DNA of 40,763 bases from Steroidobacter sp. (GCF_016790065.1 NZ_JAEUPY010000505.1:1-40763), one strand, 5' to 3'. Positions 17,315-26,343 are shown, numbered from the stretch's first letter. Program-made: numbers and translations. Notes: generated from the sequence alone by a model not told the origin.

Positions 17315-17851
17315 TCAAAAGTCGGCAGTAAAGCCGATGCCACGGCGACGCGGGGCCGGCGGATTCATAAGCTCCTGGATGGCCTTCAATATTCCCGTGA
17401 TCGCCTGATCATGAGTCGCGAGCTTGCGCTCCAACTCAGCAAACTTCCGCGCCAGCTCTCTGTTGGAAGCCAACAAATCGCGCAACTGGACGAATGCCCG
17501 CACCACGTGGATGCCCATCGTCACGGCGCGCGGTGAGTTCAAAACGTTGGCCGCTTGAATCGCTCCGTGTTCGGTGAAGGCGTACGGCAAGTGCTTCACG
17601 TTGTAGCCCCGGCTGAGTTGGAACATGAAGTCTCCGGGAAACCGATCGGCGTTGCGCTTCACGGCCTCGTTGAGCCGGCCGGTCTTCACGCCGTAGATCG
17701 CTGCGAGGTCGCGGTCCAGCATGACTCGAAGACCTAGCATTAAAAGGATCAAAGAGCTCGCGCCGCCCACCGCGATAGTGATCCGTGAAGCGCACGCACC
17801 CGAGTTACGCCAAAGCACCGCCACTGTTACGATTCCGCGATCAACTTGCAT
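17315..17851 (-). CDS. ORF6N domain protein, possibly degraded
   Basis: 178-codon frame with an ORF6N domain, a DNA-binding-type domain frequent in phage antirepressors and mobile elements. The core is clear: RVMLDRDLAAIYGVKTGRLNEAVKRNADRFPGDFMFQLS, then LPYAFTEHGAIQAANVLNSPRAV, followed by a predicted coiled coil (RDLLASNRELARKFAELERKLATHDQAI). Family members usually have 15-20 more residues between FQLS and LPYAF, so an internal deletion is likely. The first 25-30 residues of the frame do not resemble the family and no ribosome site is seen; the true start may be a GTG or TTG near 17770-17750, or the gene may be decaying. It lies 25 bases beyond a tRNA-Leu 3' end, a typical landing site for mobile elements. 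Confidence 0.6.
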   Translation of the reverse strand: MQVDRGIVTVAVLWRNSGACASRITIAVGGASSLILLMLGLRVMLDRDLAAIYGVKTGRLNEAVKRNADRFPGDFMFQLSRGYNVKHLPYAFTEHGAIQAANVLNSPRAVTMGIHVVRAFVQLRDLLASNRELARKFAELERKLATHDQAITGILKAIQELMNPPAPRRRGIGFTADF

Positions 17852-17863
17852 GCGAGGTGAGTC

Positions 17864-19624
17864 GTGAGGACACGGAACACGTCAGTGGTGACAATGGCCA
17901 TTGCGACCACACTGTGGGCTGGCGTTGCAAACACAGCCGAGCAACCGACGCCACCGACAAACGCCATAGCCGCCCGAGTAACAGCGCTCGCGGACAGTTA
18001 CGTGGCGGAGTACGCCAAGACGTTTCCAGAAGCGGCGACGTTCAGCGGCATGACGCTCGAACATCACGATGGTTTAACAGATAACTCGCTCGCGGCACTG
18101 AAGCGCTGGGAAGCGCAAGAAGACAGTTGGGCCAAAGAACTCGCCAAGATCGATTCGGCGCAACTATTTGGTAAACCGGAATGGGTGGCGCTGGGCTTCT
18201 TGAGAGAAGCCGTGGAAGCGTCACGGCAGTTGCGAGTTTGTCGTTATGAGTTGTGGCCAGTGAATCAAATGGCCGGCTGGCCCTATACCACCACTCAGCT
18301 GGCCGCGATTCAGCCGGTGGGCTCCGAGCAGGCGCGCAAGGAAGCACTGGCTCGGTGGGGCAAGTTACCGCGTTACTTGAACAACGAACTGGACAATCTT
18401 CGCGAAGGGCTGCGCACCGGCTACTCCACACCGAAGGCGAATGTGCAGCTGGTCATCGAGCAAATAGATCAAATGCTCGCCAAGCCGGTCGAGCAATGGC
18501 CCATGTTCGACCCGGCGACGCGCGATGAATCGCCGGAGTTCAAAAAGGCTTGGGCCGAGCTGCTGAGCAAACAAATCAAGCCGGTGGTGGAACGTTACAA
18601 CCAGTTCTTGAAAACCGAGTACCTGGCCAAGGCGCGCGAAGCCATTGCGGTCACCGCCAATAAGAATGGCGAGCAGTGCTATCAAGCGTCGTTCCGCAAC
18701 TACACGACGCTGGATCGCCCCGCCAAAGAAACGTTCGAGCTGGGGCGTCGCGAAGTGGAGCGCAACCTGGCGACGGCGCTGGAGATCGGTAAGAAGGACC
18801 TGCAGGCCAACGATCTACCGACCCTGCTCCAGCGTTTGAAACAGGACCCGACGAACCATTTCACCAGTCGTGACGAACTACTCAAGTACGCGCAGTCAGC
18901 AGTGAGCCGCGCGAAGGGTCACATGTCGAAGTGGTTCGCGCGCGTTCCCAAGGCAGAGGTCGTCGTCGAACCCTATCCCGACTTTCTAGAGAAAGGCGCG
19001 AGCGACAGCTATTGGCCCGCCGCCGAGGACGGCAGCCGGTCGGCGATGTATCGGATCACGCTCTATTCCTATGCCGAGACCACGCGCGCGAACGCAGAGA
19101 TCACAGCGTTTCATGAAGCGTATCCAGGCCATCACTTGCAGATCGCGCTGGCCGTCGAGCGTCCCGCGGCACACCCGATCACACGCTTGGTCGGCAACTC
19201 AGGATTTGTGGAAGGCTGGGCTCGTTATGCCGAGGGGCTGGCGGAAGAAATGGGTTTGTATACTTCCAAGTACGCGCTCGCCAATCGACGTTTGTGGCCG
19301 GCACGCGGCATGATGATCGACCCAGGCATTCACAGGCTGGGCTGGACACGAGAGCAGACCATGAAGTTCGCCACCGAGAGCGGCCGCTTTGATGCAGAGA
19401 CCGTCAAGTCGTTGGTCGATCGAGTCGCCATTCTGCCCGGCCAGCTCACCGCCTACGACACCGGCGCGCTGGAGTTCTTCGCGCTTCGCAAACAAGCCCA
19501 GGAAACATTGGGCTCACGCTTCGACATTCGCGAGCTCCACACCGTGCTGCTGGAGAACGGTTCAGTAACGCTGCCCATGCTGCGTGAACACGTGACACAC
19601 TGGCTGAAGAGCAAATCACAATGA
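17864..19624 (+). CDS. DUF885 family secreted metallopeptidase-like protein
   Basis: 586-residue protein with a signal peptide (cleavage near residue 25, GVANTAE) and a DUF885 domain over most of its length. The zinc-site motif HEAYPGHHLQ (His417, Glu418, His423/His424) is intact, and Glu450 in FVEGWARYAEGL is a likely third ligand. The fold family relates to M32/M3-like metallopeptidases, so peptide hydrolysis in the periplasm is plausible but unproven. The start is a GTG with GAGGTGA just upstream; an in-frame ATG at 17894 is the alternative. Its stop overlaps the next gene's ATG by four bases, so the two are coupled. Confidence 0.87.
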   Translation: MRTRNTSVVTMAIATTLWAGVANTAEQPTPPTNAIAARVTALADSYVAEYAKTFPEAATFSGMTLEHHDGLTDNSLAALKRWEAQEDSWAKELAKIDSAQLFGKPEWVALGFLREAVEASRQLRVCRYELWPVNQMAGWPYTTTQLAAIQPVGSEQARKEALARWGKLPRYLNNELDNLREGLRTGYSTPKANVQLVIEQIDQMLAKPVEQWPMFDPATRDESPEFKKAWAELLSKQIKPVVERYNQFLKTEYLAKAREAIAVTANKNGEQCYQASFRNYTTLDRPAKETFELGRREVERNLATALEIGKKDLQANDLPTLLQRLKQDPTNHFTSRDELLKYAQSAVSRAKGHMSKWFARVPKAEVVVEPYPDFLEKGASDSYWPAAEDGSRSAMYRITLYSYAETTRANAEITAFHEAYPGHHLQIALAVERPAAHPITRLVGNSGFVEGWARYAEGLAEEMGLYTSKYALANRRLWPARGMMIDPGIHRLGWTREQTMKFATESGRFDAETVKSLVDRVAILPGQLTAYDTGALEFFALRKQAQETLGSRFDIRELHTVLLENGSVTLPMLREHVTHWLKSKSQ

Positions 19625-20613
19625 GCCAAGCGCATCGCAATCCCCTGCCCGGCGTGCCGGCGGTCGAGTCGCCGTTCTTCGACGACATTTTCGTGCCCGG
19701 GAACTGCAGCGCCGAGGAACTGCGCATCGCCAAGGATTTGCGCGACAACGGTTACGCAGTGTTCGACTTTCCGGATGCGGACATTCAGGCCAAGGCTGAA
19801 CGGATCAAGTCGGCACTACACGGCCGCTATCCTTGGACGCAATGGCGCAGCGGCAAGGCCGACATGCGCGTACAGGACGCATGGAAAACGAATGACGACG
19901 TCCGCTCGGTCGCGATCAATGCAGGCGTGCTGGAGTTGCTCAGCAAGCTGTACGGTCGGCAGGCCTGGCCGTTTCAAACCTTGAACTTCCCGGTCGGCAC
20001 CGAACAACACTTCCACACCGATTCGATTCATTTCTCGTCGGTGCCGGAACGGTTCATGTGCGGCGTGTGGCTGGCGTTGGAAGACATCGGCCCGGAGCAA
20101 GGTCCGCTCGAGTACTACGCCGGTTCGCATCGCTGGCCCATCTATACCAACGAGCACGTCGGCTTCGTGCCTCGCGATGGCGTCAACGATCAAAGCACGT
20201 ATCACGAAGTCTGGCGGCGACTGGTCGAACGCACCGGCGTGCGTCGCGAACAATTTCATGCTCGTAAAGGCCAGGCGCTCATCTGGGCATCCAACCTGCT
20301 ACACGGCGGTATGCCTCATCTGGATAAATCCAAGACGCGTTGGTCGCAAGTCACGCACTACTACTTCGAGGACTGCGCGTACTACACACCGATGCACTCG
20401 GATCCCTTCCGAGGCCTGGTGGCATTTCGACATCTGACGGATCTGCGAACTCTGCGGCCGGTCATCAACTCCTTCAGCAACAACCGCATTCCGCCCGCCT
20501 TCCTCAAGGCGTCTCGTGCCGGCTTCGAACCGTTCGCGCGGCTACGTCGCAGCTACAACCGATTTCGTCGAAAGCTGGCCCGACGCTCCGGTGGTGAGCG
20601 CGGGATGGAATAA
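19621..20613 (+). CDS. Phytanoyl-CoA dioxygenase (PhyH) family Fe(II)/2-oxoglutarate oxygenase
   Basis: 330-residue cytoplasmic oxygenase-like protein. The Fe(II) triad can be seen: His132 and Asp134 in EQHFHTDSIHF and the distal His228 in ASNLLHGGMPH, with Arg240 in TRWSQVTHYYF as the probable 2-oxoglutarate ligand. It has no signal peptide. It is translationally coupled (ATGA) to the upstream DUF885 peptidase. The substrate is unknown; relatives hydroxylate fatty acyl-CoAs, amino acids or natural products. The C-terminus (residues 295-330) is a basic, Arg-rich tail. Confidence 0.87.
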   Translation: MSQAHRNPLPGVPAVESPFFDDIFVPGNCSAEELRIAKDLRDNGYAVFDFPDADIQAKAERIKSALHGRYPWTQWRSGKADMRVQDAWKTNDDVRSVAINAGVLELLSKLYGRQAWPFQTLNFPVGTEQHFHTDSIHFSSVPERFMCGVWLALEDIGPEQGPLEYYAGSHRWPIYTNEHVGFVPRDGVNDQSTYHEVWRRLVERTGVRREQFHARKGQALIWASNLLHGGMPHLDKSKTRWSQVTHYYFEDCAYYTPMHSDPFRGLVAFRHLTDLRTLRPVINSFSNNRIPPAFLKASRAGFEPFARLRRSYNRFRRKLARRSGGERGME

Positions 20614-20619
20614 TCCCGC
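20600..20619. repeat. Inverted repeat 1 at the PhyH stop
   Basis: GCGGGAT-GGAATA-ATCCCGC, 7-bp arms and six-base loop, spanning the TAA stop. It could terminate the peptidase/oxygenase transcript but has no U tract. It is the first of three successive repeats with six-base loops. Confidence 0.5.
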
Positions 20620-20623
20620 ATCA

Positions 20624-20649
20624 CTAATCTGCGTTATAGCGCAGATTAG
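20624..20649. promoter_or_regulatory. Inverted repeat 2, candidate operator of the XRE gene pair
   Basis: CTAATCTGCG-TTATAG-CGCAGATTAG, perfect 10-bp arms. It lies just upstream of the small gene and XRE regulator, where autoregulated XRE (HipB-like) proteins usually bind. TTATAG in the centre could also act as a -10 box. Confidence 0.55.
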
Positions 20650-20657
20650 CTGACCAA

Positions 20658-20957
20658 ATGACCAATAACATGCATTATTTTGCATGTTATGTGGCTAGAG
20701 CTGTACATCGCGCACATGACTGGACAGCGGTACTCACGCGATTGCACGACCGCAACGAAGATCGTCGTGCACGAGGGTTACGCACCGTTATCGATGTCGA
20801 GCGAATCGCAAGTTCCCTGCGAGAGTGGGCCGACACTATCGCGCAATTACCGACGATCATGACGGAATGCGAGGTCGACGCCGCCCTCGTTGCACAGCGC
20901 AAGCCGGAGATCGAGCGCTTGGCCACCAGCCTGAGTAAACTCCAAGGAGTGCGCTGA
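20658..20957 (+). CDS. Small protein of unknown function coupled to XRE regulator
   Basis: 99-residue, charged, mostly helical protein; no domain was recognised. Its TGA overlaps the ATG of the XRE gene by one base (TGATG), which supports it as a real, co-translated gene. Candidate starts are ATG 20658, ATG 20670 or GTG 20691, none with a good ribosome site; the first two lie in or next to an inverted repeat. Position next to an XRE protein resembles toxin-antitoxin modules, but the protein does not look like HipA, HigB or RelE. Toxin function is speculative. Confidence 0.6.
   Translation: MTNNMHYFACYVARAVHRAHDWTAVLTRLHDRNEDRRARGLRTVIDVERIASSLREWADTIAQLPTIMTECEVDAALVAQRKPEIERLATSLSKLQGVR
20665..20690. 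promoter_or_regulatory. Inverted repeat 3 over the start of the small gene
   Basis: ATAACATGCA-TTATTT-TGCATGTTAT, perfect 10-bp arms. It covers the first codons of the downstream gene, including the second candidate ATG (20670), so as DNA it could be an operator and as RNA it would sequester the start region. Confidence 0.55.
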
Positions 20958-21271
20958 TGCGACGTGTGCATCGATCTTTGGATAGCGACCGCATCTCCGA
21001 GTTACGCGAGCAGCTGAACTCGGAGATTCCACCCTCCGACCTGGCCATCGGCGACGTGATTCGGCACATGCGGCTGATCACCAAAAAATCGCAGAGCGAA
21101 TACGCCAAGCTGTGTGGAGTAGCGCCCCGAGCACTGGCCGACGTCGAATCCGGCACTGGCAACCCGCGCTTGAGCACGTTGCAGGCGTTACTTAGACCTT
21201 TCGCGTGCGACGTGGGCGTGGTGCGCCTCTCCGACGAGGAGTTGCGTAAGAGACGATCAAGCGTCCAGTAA
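20957..21271 (+). CDS. XRE-family (HipB-like) transcriptional regulator
   Basis: 104-residue DNA-binding protein with a Cro/CI-type helix-turn-helix at about residues 32-92 (IGDVIRHMRLITKKSQSEYAKLCGVAPRALADVESGTGNPRLSTLQALLRPF). The pattern resembles HipB/Y4mF antitoxins, which usually precede a hipA kinase gene; here no hipA follows. It is coupled to the small upstream gene and probably represses the pair through the inverted repeats. Its last 15 bases overlap the end of the converging histidine kinase gene. Confidence 0.82.
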   Translation: MRRVHRSLDSDRISELREQLNSEIPPSDLAIGDVIRHMRLITKKSQSEYAKLCGVAPRALADVESGTGNPRLSTLQALLRPFACDVGVVRLSDEELRKRRSSVQ

Positions 21272-23368
21272 CTGCCGGATGCGCTCAGCCAGTTGCGAGC
21301 GATTGAAAGGCTTGGTCAGCAGTTCGGCATTCTCATCCAGCTGACCCTGTTGAAACATTGCATCCTGCGCGTATCCCGTGGTGAACAACACTGGCAGTTC
21401 GGGGCGCACCAAGCGGACCTTCTCGGCGAGCTCGCGACCGTTCATGTGCGGCAAGCCGACGTCGGTAAATAACAAACGAATTTCCGGATGAGCATCGATC
21501 AGCCGTAGCGCCGACGGACCGTCGGCGGCGTACAGTACCGAGAAGCCCAGCTCCTCCAAACATTCGATGCTGTACGAGCGGACGTCTTCCTCATCCTCGA
21601 CCACGAGCACCGTTTCGTTGCTGGCGCCGCGAGGCGCGTCGCGATGGCGCTCGGGCCGAACCGTCGATTCCGCATCGACGCGCGGCAGATAGATCTTGAC
21701 CGTGGTGCCGTGGCCGACCTCGCTCAGCAGCTTCACCGTACCGCCGGATTGTTTGACGAAGCCGAACACCTGGCTCAATCCCAACCCCGTACCCTGTCCC
21801 ACCGGCTTGGTCGTGAAGAACGGATCGAAGGCACGCGCGATCACTTCGCTGGACATACCGGCGCCGGTGTCGGTCACGCAGATCACAGCGTGCAGGCCAG
21901 GCTCCAAATCCCCCAACCGCAACGCTTCGTCGGCATTCACGTCGACCTGGTGAGTTTCGATGCTCAGCGTGCCCTGGCCCTCCATCGCGTCCCTGGCGTT
22001 CACCGCCAGATTCAGCAACGCGCTTTCCATCTGATTGGCATCGACGCTCACCTGACCCACACCGGCACTGAGCCGCGACTGCACTGAGATGCCTTCGGGC
22101 AAGGTGCGACGGATCAGCTCGAGCAAAGTGGTGACGAGCTGATTCACGCCGGTCGGTTTCGGATTGAGCGGCTGTCGGCGTGCGAACGCGAGCAGCTGAT
22201 GCGTCAGAGCGGCAGCACGCTCGGCACCTCGCGACGCGTGCTCGATCGCACGCTGCGAGCGCTCGTCACCTGCAGCAGAGCGACGCTGCACGGTATCGAG
22301 ATTGCCCAGAATCACGGTGAGCAAATTGTTGAAGTCGTGCGCCACGCCGCCAGTGAGTTGACCGATGGCTTCCATCTTCTGCGCCTGATTCAGCTGTTCT
22401 TGAATCAGCCGCCGCTCGGTCATGTCGCGAGTCACTTTGGCGTAGCCCACCAGCTGCCGATCCGGGCCGTAGATCGGATCGATCAACACGCTGGCCCAGA
22501 AACGCGAGCCATCCTTGCGTACGCGCCAACCCTCGCCTTCGAACTTGCCGGCGCTGGCGACCAGACTCAGCGAGCGCGCCGGCAAGCCTTTGGCGCGATC
22601 CTCTTTGGTATAGAACTCGGAGAAATGACGACCGATGATTTCACCGGCGCTGTAACCCTTGATGCGCTCGGCGCCAGGATTCCATGACGTCACACGACCG
22701 TTCGCGTCGAGCATGTAGATGGCCGCATCGGTAACGCCGGCCACCAGCTGCGCGAACTGCCGCTCCGCCCGGGTCAATTCTTCGGCAAGGACCAGCGCTT
22801 GTCTCTGCAGATTTTGGTTCAGCTCCCGCAACTCGCGCGCGACGCGGCCACGCTCCAGTGACTCCCAACAACGGCTGGCCACCAGTTGCACCAGATCGAC
22901 CTCTTCCTGTCGCCAGCGCCGCGGCCGAATTTGATGAACCGCCATGGCGGCCGAAAACTTTCCCGCCTTCAGCAACGGCACGCAAATCACCGAACGGATC
23001 TGCATGTGGCGGTAGCTGGCCAGCACACTCTGACTGCGCGGGTCGGTCTCGGAGTCTTCGACGATATACGGCTGACCGAGCCGCATCAGGCGCAAACACT
23101 CGGCGCCGAACTCGGAGAAGCGATAGCGACCGACCGCGCTGGGCACGCCGTCGTTGTAGTCGCCGGTCAGGTTGAATGTGTCCAGGTCGCTTTCGACGTC
23201 CGCGTAGGCGCAGCGGTTGACCTGTAAGTGCCGGCCAAGGGCGCTGGCCGCCGCCTGCACGATCTCGAGCGCGTCCAGCAACGGCCGGATGGTCTGATCG
23301 AGCGACAGTAAGAATTCGTAGGGTGCGGTCGGGGGCGGCACTTCTCTCATTAGCCGCCCATATGCCAT
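21257..23368 (-). CDS. Hybrid sensor histidine kinase (GAF-PAS-HisKA-HATPase-REC)
   Basis: 703-residue soluble hybrid kinase without membrane helices. Domains: GAF (about 23-172), helical linker (175-202), PAS (203-318), HisKA with phospho-acceptor His344 in GGVAHDFNNLLTVI, HATPase with Asn457 and the DTGAG G-box near 500, and a C-terminal receiver (586-700) with Asp636 in LLFTDVGLP and Lys686. It has no output domain, so signal is probably passed by phosphotransfer. The start is uncertain: ATG 23368 has GGAA five bases upstream; ATG 23350 or GTG 23395 are alternatives. It lies 101 bases downstream of the receptor pair on the same strand. Confidence 0.9.
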   Translation of the reverse strand: MAYGRLMREVPPPTAPYEFLLSLDQTIRPLLDALEIVQAAASALGRHLQVNRCAYADVESDLDTFNLTGDYNDGVPSAVGRYRFSEFGAECLRLMRLGQPYIVEDSETDPRSQSVLASYRHMQIRSVICVPLLKAGKFSAAMAVHQIRPRRWRQEEVDLVQLVASRCWESLERGRVARELRELNQNLQRQALVLAEELTRAERQFAQLVAGVTDAAIYMLDANGRVTSWNPGAERIKGYSAGEIIGRHFSEFYTKEDRAKGLPARSLSLVASAGKFEGEGWRVRKDGSRFWASVLIDPIYGPDRQLVGYAKVTRDMTERRLIQEQLNQAQKMEAIGQLTGGVAHDFNNLLTVILGNLDTVQRRSAAGDERSQRAIEHASRGAERAAALTHQLLAFARRQPLNPKPTGVNQLVTTLLELIRRTLPEGISVQSRLSAGVGQVSVDANQMESALLNLAVNARDAMEGQGTLSIETHQVDVNADEALRLGDLEPGLHAVICVTDTGAGMSSEVIARAFDPFFTTKPVGQGTGLGLSQVFGFVKQSGGTVKLLSEVGHGTTVKIYLPRVDAESTVRPERHRDAPRGASNETVLVVEDEEDVRSYSIECLEELGFSVLYAADGPSALRLIDAHPEIRLLFTDVGLPHMNGRELAEKVRLVRPELPVLFTTGYAQDAMFQQGQLDENAELLTKPFNRSQLAERIRQLLDA

Positions 23369-23414
23369 TTGCGTTCCGGCCGTGCAAGTACACACGCCAG
23401 GCCGACGGAGGGAC

Positions 23415-23442
23415 GACGGGCCGGGTAACTCCCCAGCCCGTC
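23415..23442. repeat. Inverted repeat between receptor 1 and the histidine kinase
   Basis: GACGGGC (23415-23421) and GCCCGTC (23436-23442), with a further GGG/CCC inside. It could end the receptor transcript, but no U tract follows on the minus strand. Confidence 0.4.
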
Positions 23443-23469
23443 AGCAAGTTCCCTAGCTAGGTGAACCGC

Positions 23470-26343
23470 CTAGAACTTGACCGTCGCGCTCACGTGCAGG
23501 AACCGGCCCAACATGTCGTAGTACCCGTCCACCGTGTTGAAGTAGTTGGTGGAGATGTTGAGGCTGACCAGCGGCGGCTCCTTGTCGAGGATGTTGTTGA
23601 CACCCGTGACGATGCTGATGTTGTCGCCGACCGCGAAGGTGCCCGACAAGTCGAAGAAGCTCTGCGCGTTGATGCCGGCGTCGATACCCGAGCTGGCGCC
23701 CGGATTGTCGACCGCACCGAAGTAACGCCAGCTCAGCGTCGTCGACCAGAAGCTGTCCGAAGCGTAGGTGGCCCCGAAGGTGTGGCGCCACTTCGGCGTC
23801 GGGAAATTACAGTTGCTGCTGTACAGCCCTTCGCACGAGAAGCGCGAGCCCGACACGCCTTTGACGTTCTCCTGGAACTTCTTCAGGAAGCGGCTGCCGT
23901 TGAGCGAGAACCGCACGTCGCCGGCGCCGATCGGCAGCGCATAGTCGAAGTTGAGGTCCACGCCGCGGTAATGCCAGGCGCCGAGATTGGCGTTGGTGGC
24001 CGCGATGTAGCCGCCCGAACCGCTCAACAGATCCAGCCACAGGTTGCCGTCAGCGGCACGATTGATGAGACCGCACAGCGACGCGTCGCCAGTCAGGGCG
24101 CACTGGTTGAGGGCGGTCGACGCACCCACCGTACCGATCACGTCATCGATCTTGATGTCCCAGTAATCGATGGCGATGTTCATCCGATCCAGCGGCGAGA
24201 TCACCAAGCCGAGGGTGATGGTATCGGCCTGCTCGGGATCCAGGTTCTGGTTGCCGCCGGTCAACTGGTTGAACTGGCCGACCGGATTGGCGGTGACCGA
24301 GCCATAGCGGCTCGGATCCACGCCAGTGCGCGCACACTGCTCAGCCGAATACAGCGGAGTGGCACCGGCGCAAGGATCGGAGCCGTTCCACAGACCATTC
24401 GACTGTGGCTCGAACAACTCAACCACGTTCGGAGCACGCACCGCGCGGTTGAAACCGCCGCGCAGTTTCAGTTCCTGAGTCGGCCGATAGTTCAGACCCG
24501 CCTTCCAGGTGCTCTGGGTGCCGGACAGGTTGTAGTCGGAGTAGCGATAGCCGAGCTCGGCCGACAGATTCTGTACCCACGGCAAGTTTTCGACCAACGG
24601 CACCGCGGCTTCGACGAAGAACTCAGTCACGTCGTACGAACCCTTGGTGTCCTGCTGTTGCGTGCGACCCAGAATGTCGCCCTGCTTCTGCGGATCGTCG
24701 AAGTAGGTGCCGAATGTTTCTTTGCGGTATTCGGTACCGAGCACCAACGCGACCGGATTGGCTGCCGAAGGAATGGTCAATGGCAGATCGCCCGAGACGA
24801 ACGCGCTCGTGACATACGTGCTCGCATCGCCATCGATGTAGTGATCGCTGGTCATGTAGTCCAGCGCGGCCTGCGTAACGCCGCCTGGTGTGAACACCAT
24901 GTAGGGCTGGCAAGCGCCGCCGGAGACGCAAACGATGTTGCCGTTGATGTCGCGAGTGAGGTTCACGGCATTCAACACGCGACTACGCACGAACACATTC
25001 GTGCCCTGCTCGGAGCTGGTGGTGTTGCCGTACAGGAACGACACGTCGTAACGCCAGTTCGACGTGATATCGCCCTTCAAGCCGGTGACGGCGCGGAACG
25101 AGTTGTAGACCTTGTCCCAATAACGCGCCTGGCCTTCCACGTTACGCTTGTACAGATTGACGGTGAACGTGTCGGTGGGCGCCAGATTCAAACCGCCAGC
25201 GCCGCAAATCTCGGCCGCTTGTCCGGCGCTCAGGATTGGGCTGTCGCAACGGATGGTCGCAGGCATACCGAACGTCGCGGTCTCGTCGTAGTAGTTACGA
25301 GTGTCGGCTCGCATGAAGTTCAACTCGAAATACGCCTTGGCGTGGTCGTTGATTTCGTAGTTGACGAAGGCACCGGCGCGCAGGCGCTTGGCCGGGTGGC
25401 GCATCGACAGGTTGTTGCCCCAGTTGGCCAGATTGTTGTCGTAAGGCACCAGGCTGCCGTTGTCCGCGAGCATCATTTCGGCATCCAGCTCGGGGAAGTA
25501 ATAATTCGGCCGGCCGGCTTCGAACGAGCCGCTACAAGTTGCGTCGGAACCGAGTGCGCAGGAGGTGTAGTCACGCGCGCTCATCCGCAACAACGAGCTC
25601 TTGTCAGCACCGAGATAAGCGGTGACGTGACCGGCACCGTCAGCGAACTTGCCGCCGGCCGCGATATCGATCTTGTACTGCTCGCCGTCGAAGGAATTAC
25701 CTTTGGCGTACCACTCCTCGCCACGCGCATCCATCGCACGCGACACCATCCTGTTGTCGTTGTTGTGCTGGAAGGCCGAGGCGCCGGTAGAAATCTTCAG
25801 ACCTTCGAACTCCGTATCCATCACGAAGTTGACGACGCCAGCGACGGCGTCCGCGCCATACACCGACGACGCGCCGCCGGTCAGGATTTCGACGTTCTTG
25901 ATCAAGCCGGGAGGCACCAAGCTCGGATCGGGAGCAGCGCTGCCGTAACCACCCGCTTGCAAGCGGCGGCCGTTGACCAGCACCAACGTACGCTGCGAAC
26001 CCAGGGCGCGCAGATTGACGAAGGTTCGGCCCGACTCGCTTTGCTCAGTGCGCAGCTGAGGCATGTGCATCAGCATTTCTTCGGTGCGGATATAGCCACG
26101 CTGTGCGATCTCGACTTCGCCGAGCACCGACACAGGACTGACGGCTTCGATGTCTTTACGAACCAAGCGCGAGCCGGTGACCACGACTTCCGCAACGGTG
26201 TCGGAGGTCGCTGGCGCGGCGGATGTCGAAGAGGGTGGCTCCGCTGGCCCTTGGGCTTCAGCGGCCACTGCGTTGAAGTGAGCCAGCGTCGCGGTGACCG
26301 CGAAGGCGAGCAAATTATTCCGGCGGGTAAATTTTTTCAGCAT
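23470..26343 (-). CDS. TonB-dependent receptor 1 (no signalling domain)
   Basis: 957-residue outer-membrane receptor. Signal peptide (about residues 1-28), short Ala/Pro/Ser linker, TonB-box-like segment and plug start VAEVVVTGSRLVRKDIEAVSPV, plug with TLVLVNGRRLQAGGY and VEILTGGASSVYGADAVAGVVNF, then a 22-strand barrel ending in the typical aromatic FLHVSATVKF. It lacks the STN domain of its neighbour at 26493-29711, yet is nearly collinear with it from the plug onward, so the two are a tandem duplication. It has six closely spaced cysteine pairs. The ligand is unknown; the class is often used for oligosaccharides or peptides. Confidence 0.93.
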   Translation of the reverse strand: MLKKFTRRNNLLAFAVTATLAHFNAVAAEAQGPAEPPSSTSAAPATSDTVAEVVVTGSRLVRKDIEAVSPVSVLGEVEIAQRGYIRTEEMLMHMPQLRTEQSESGRTFVNLRALGSQRTLVLVNGRRLQAGGYGSAAPDPSLVPPGLIKNVEILTGGASSVYGADAVAGVVNFVMDTEFEGLKISTGASAFQHNNDNRMVSRAMDARGEEWYAKGNSFDGEQYKIDIAAGGKFADGAGHVTAYLGADKSSLLRMSARDYTSCALGSDATCSGSFEAGRPNYYFPELDAEMMLADNGSLVPYDNNLANWGNNLSMRHPAKRLRAGAFVNYEINDHAKAYFELNFMRADTRNYYDETATFGMPATIRCDSPILSAGQAAEICGAGGLNLAPTDTFTVNLYKRNVEGQARYWDKVYNSFRAVTGLKGDITSNWRYDVSFLYGNTTSSEQGTNVFVRSRVLNAVNLTRDINGNIVCVSGGACQPYMVFTPGGVTQAALDYMTSDHYIDGDASTYVTSAFVSGDLPLTIPSAANPVALVLGTEYRKETFGTYFDDPQKQGDILGRTQQQDTKGSYDVTEFFVEAAVPLVENLPWVQNLSAELGYRYSDYNLSGTQSTWKAGLNYRPTQELKLRGGFNRAVRAPNVVELFEPQSNGLWNGSDPCAGATPLYSAEQCARTGVDPSRYGSVTANPVGQFNQLTGGNQNLDPEQADTITLGLVISPLDRMNIAIDYWDIKIDDVIGTVGASTALNQCALTGDASLCGLINRAADGNLWLDLLSGSGGYIAATNANLGAWHYRGVDLNFDYALPIGAGDVRFSLNGSRFLKKFQENVKGVSGSRFSCEGLYSSNCNFPTPKWRHTFGATYASDSFWSTTLSWRYFGAVDNPGASSGIDAGINAQSFFDLSGTFAVGDNISIVTGVNNILDKEPPLVSLNISTNYFNTVDGYYDMLGRFLHVSATVKF

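Noticed and set aside
20665..20690. Inverted repeat 3 as a rho-independent terminator
   Set aside because: AT-rich stem without a following U tract, and it overlaps the start of the next gene; an operator or leader hairpin fits better.
23408..23456. GGAAC followed 18 bases later by GTT on the minus strand, like an alphaproteobacterial EcfG promoter before the histidine kinase
   Set aside because: The -10 part is incomplete, no EcfG or PhyR gene is in the window, and this stress system is not typical of gammaproteobacteria.
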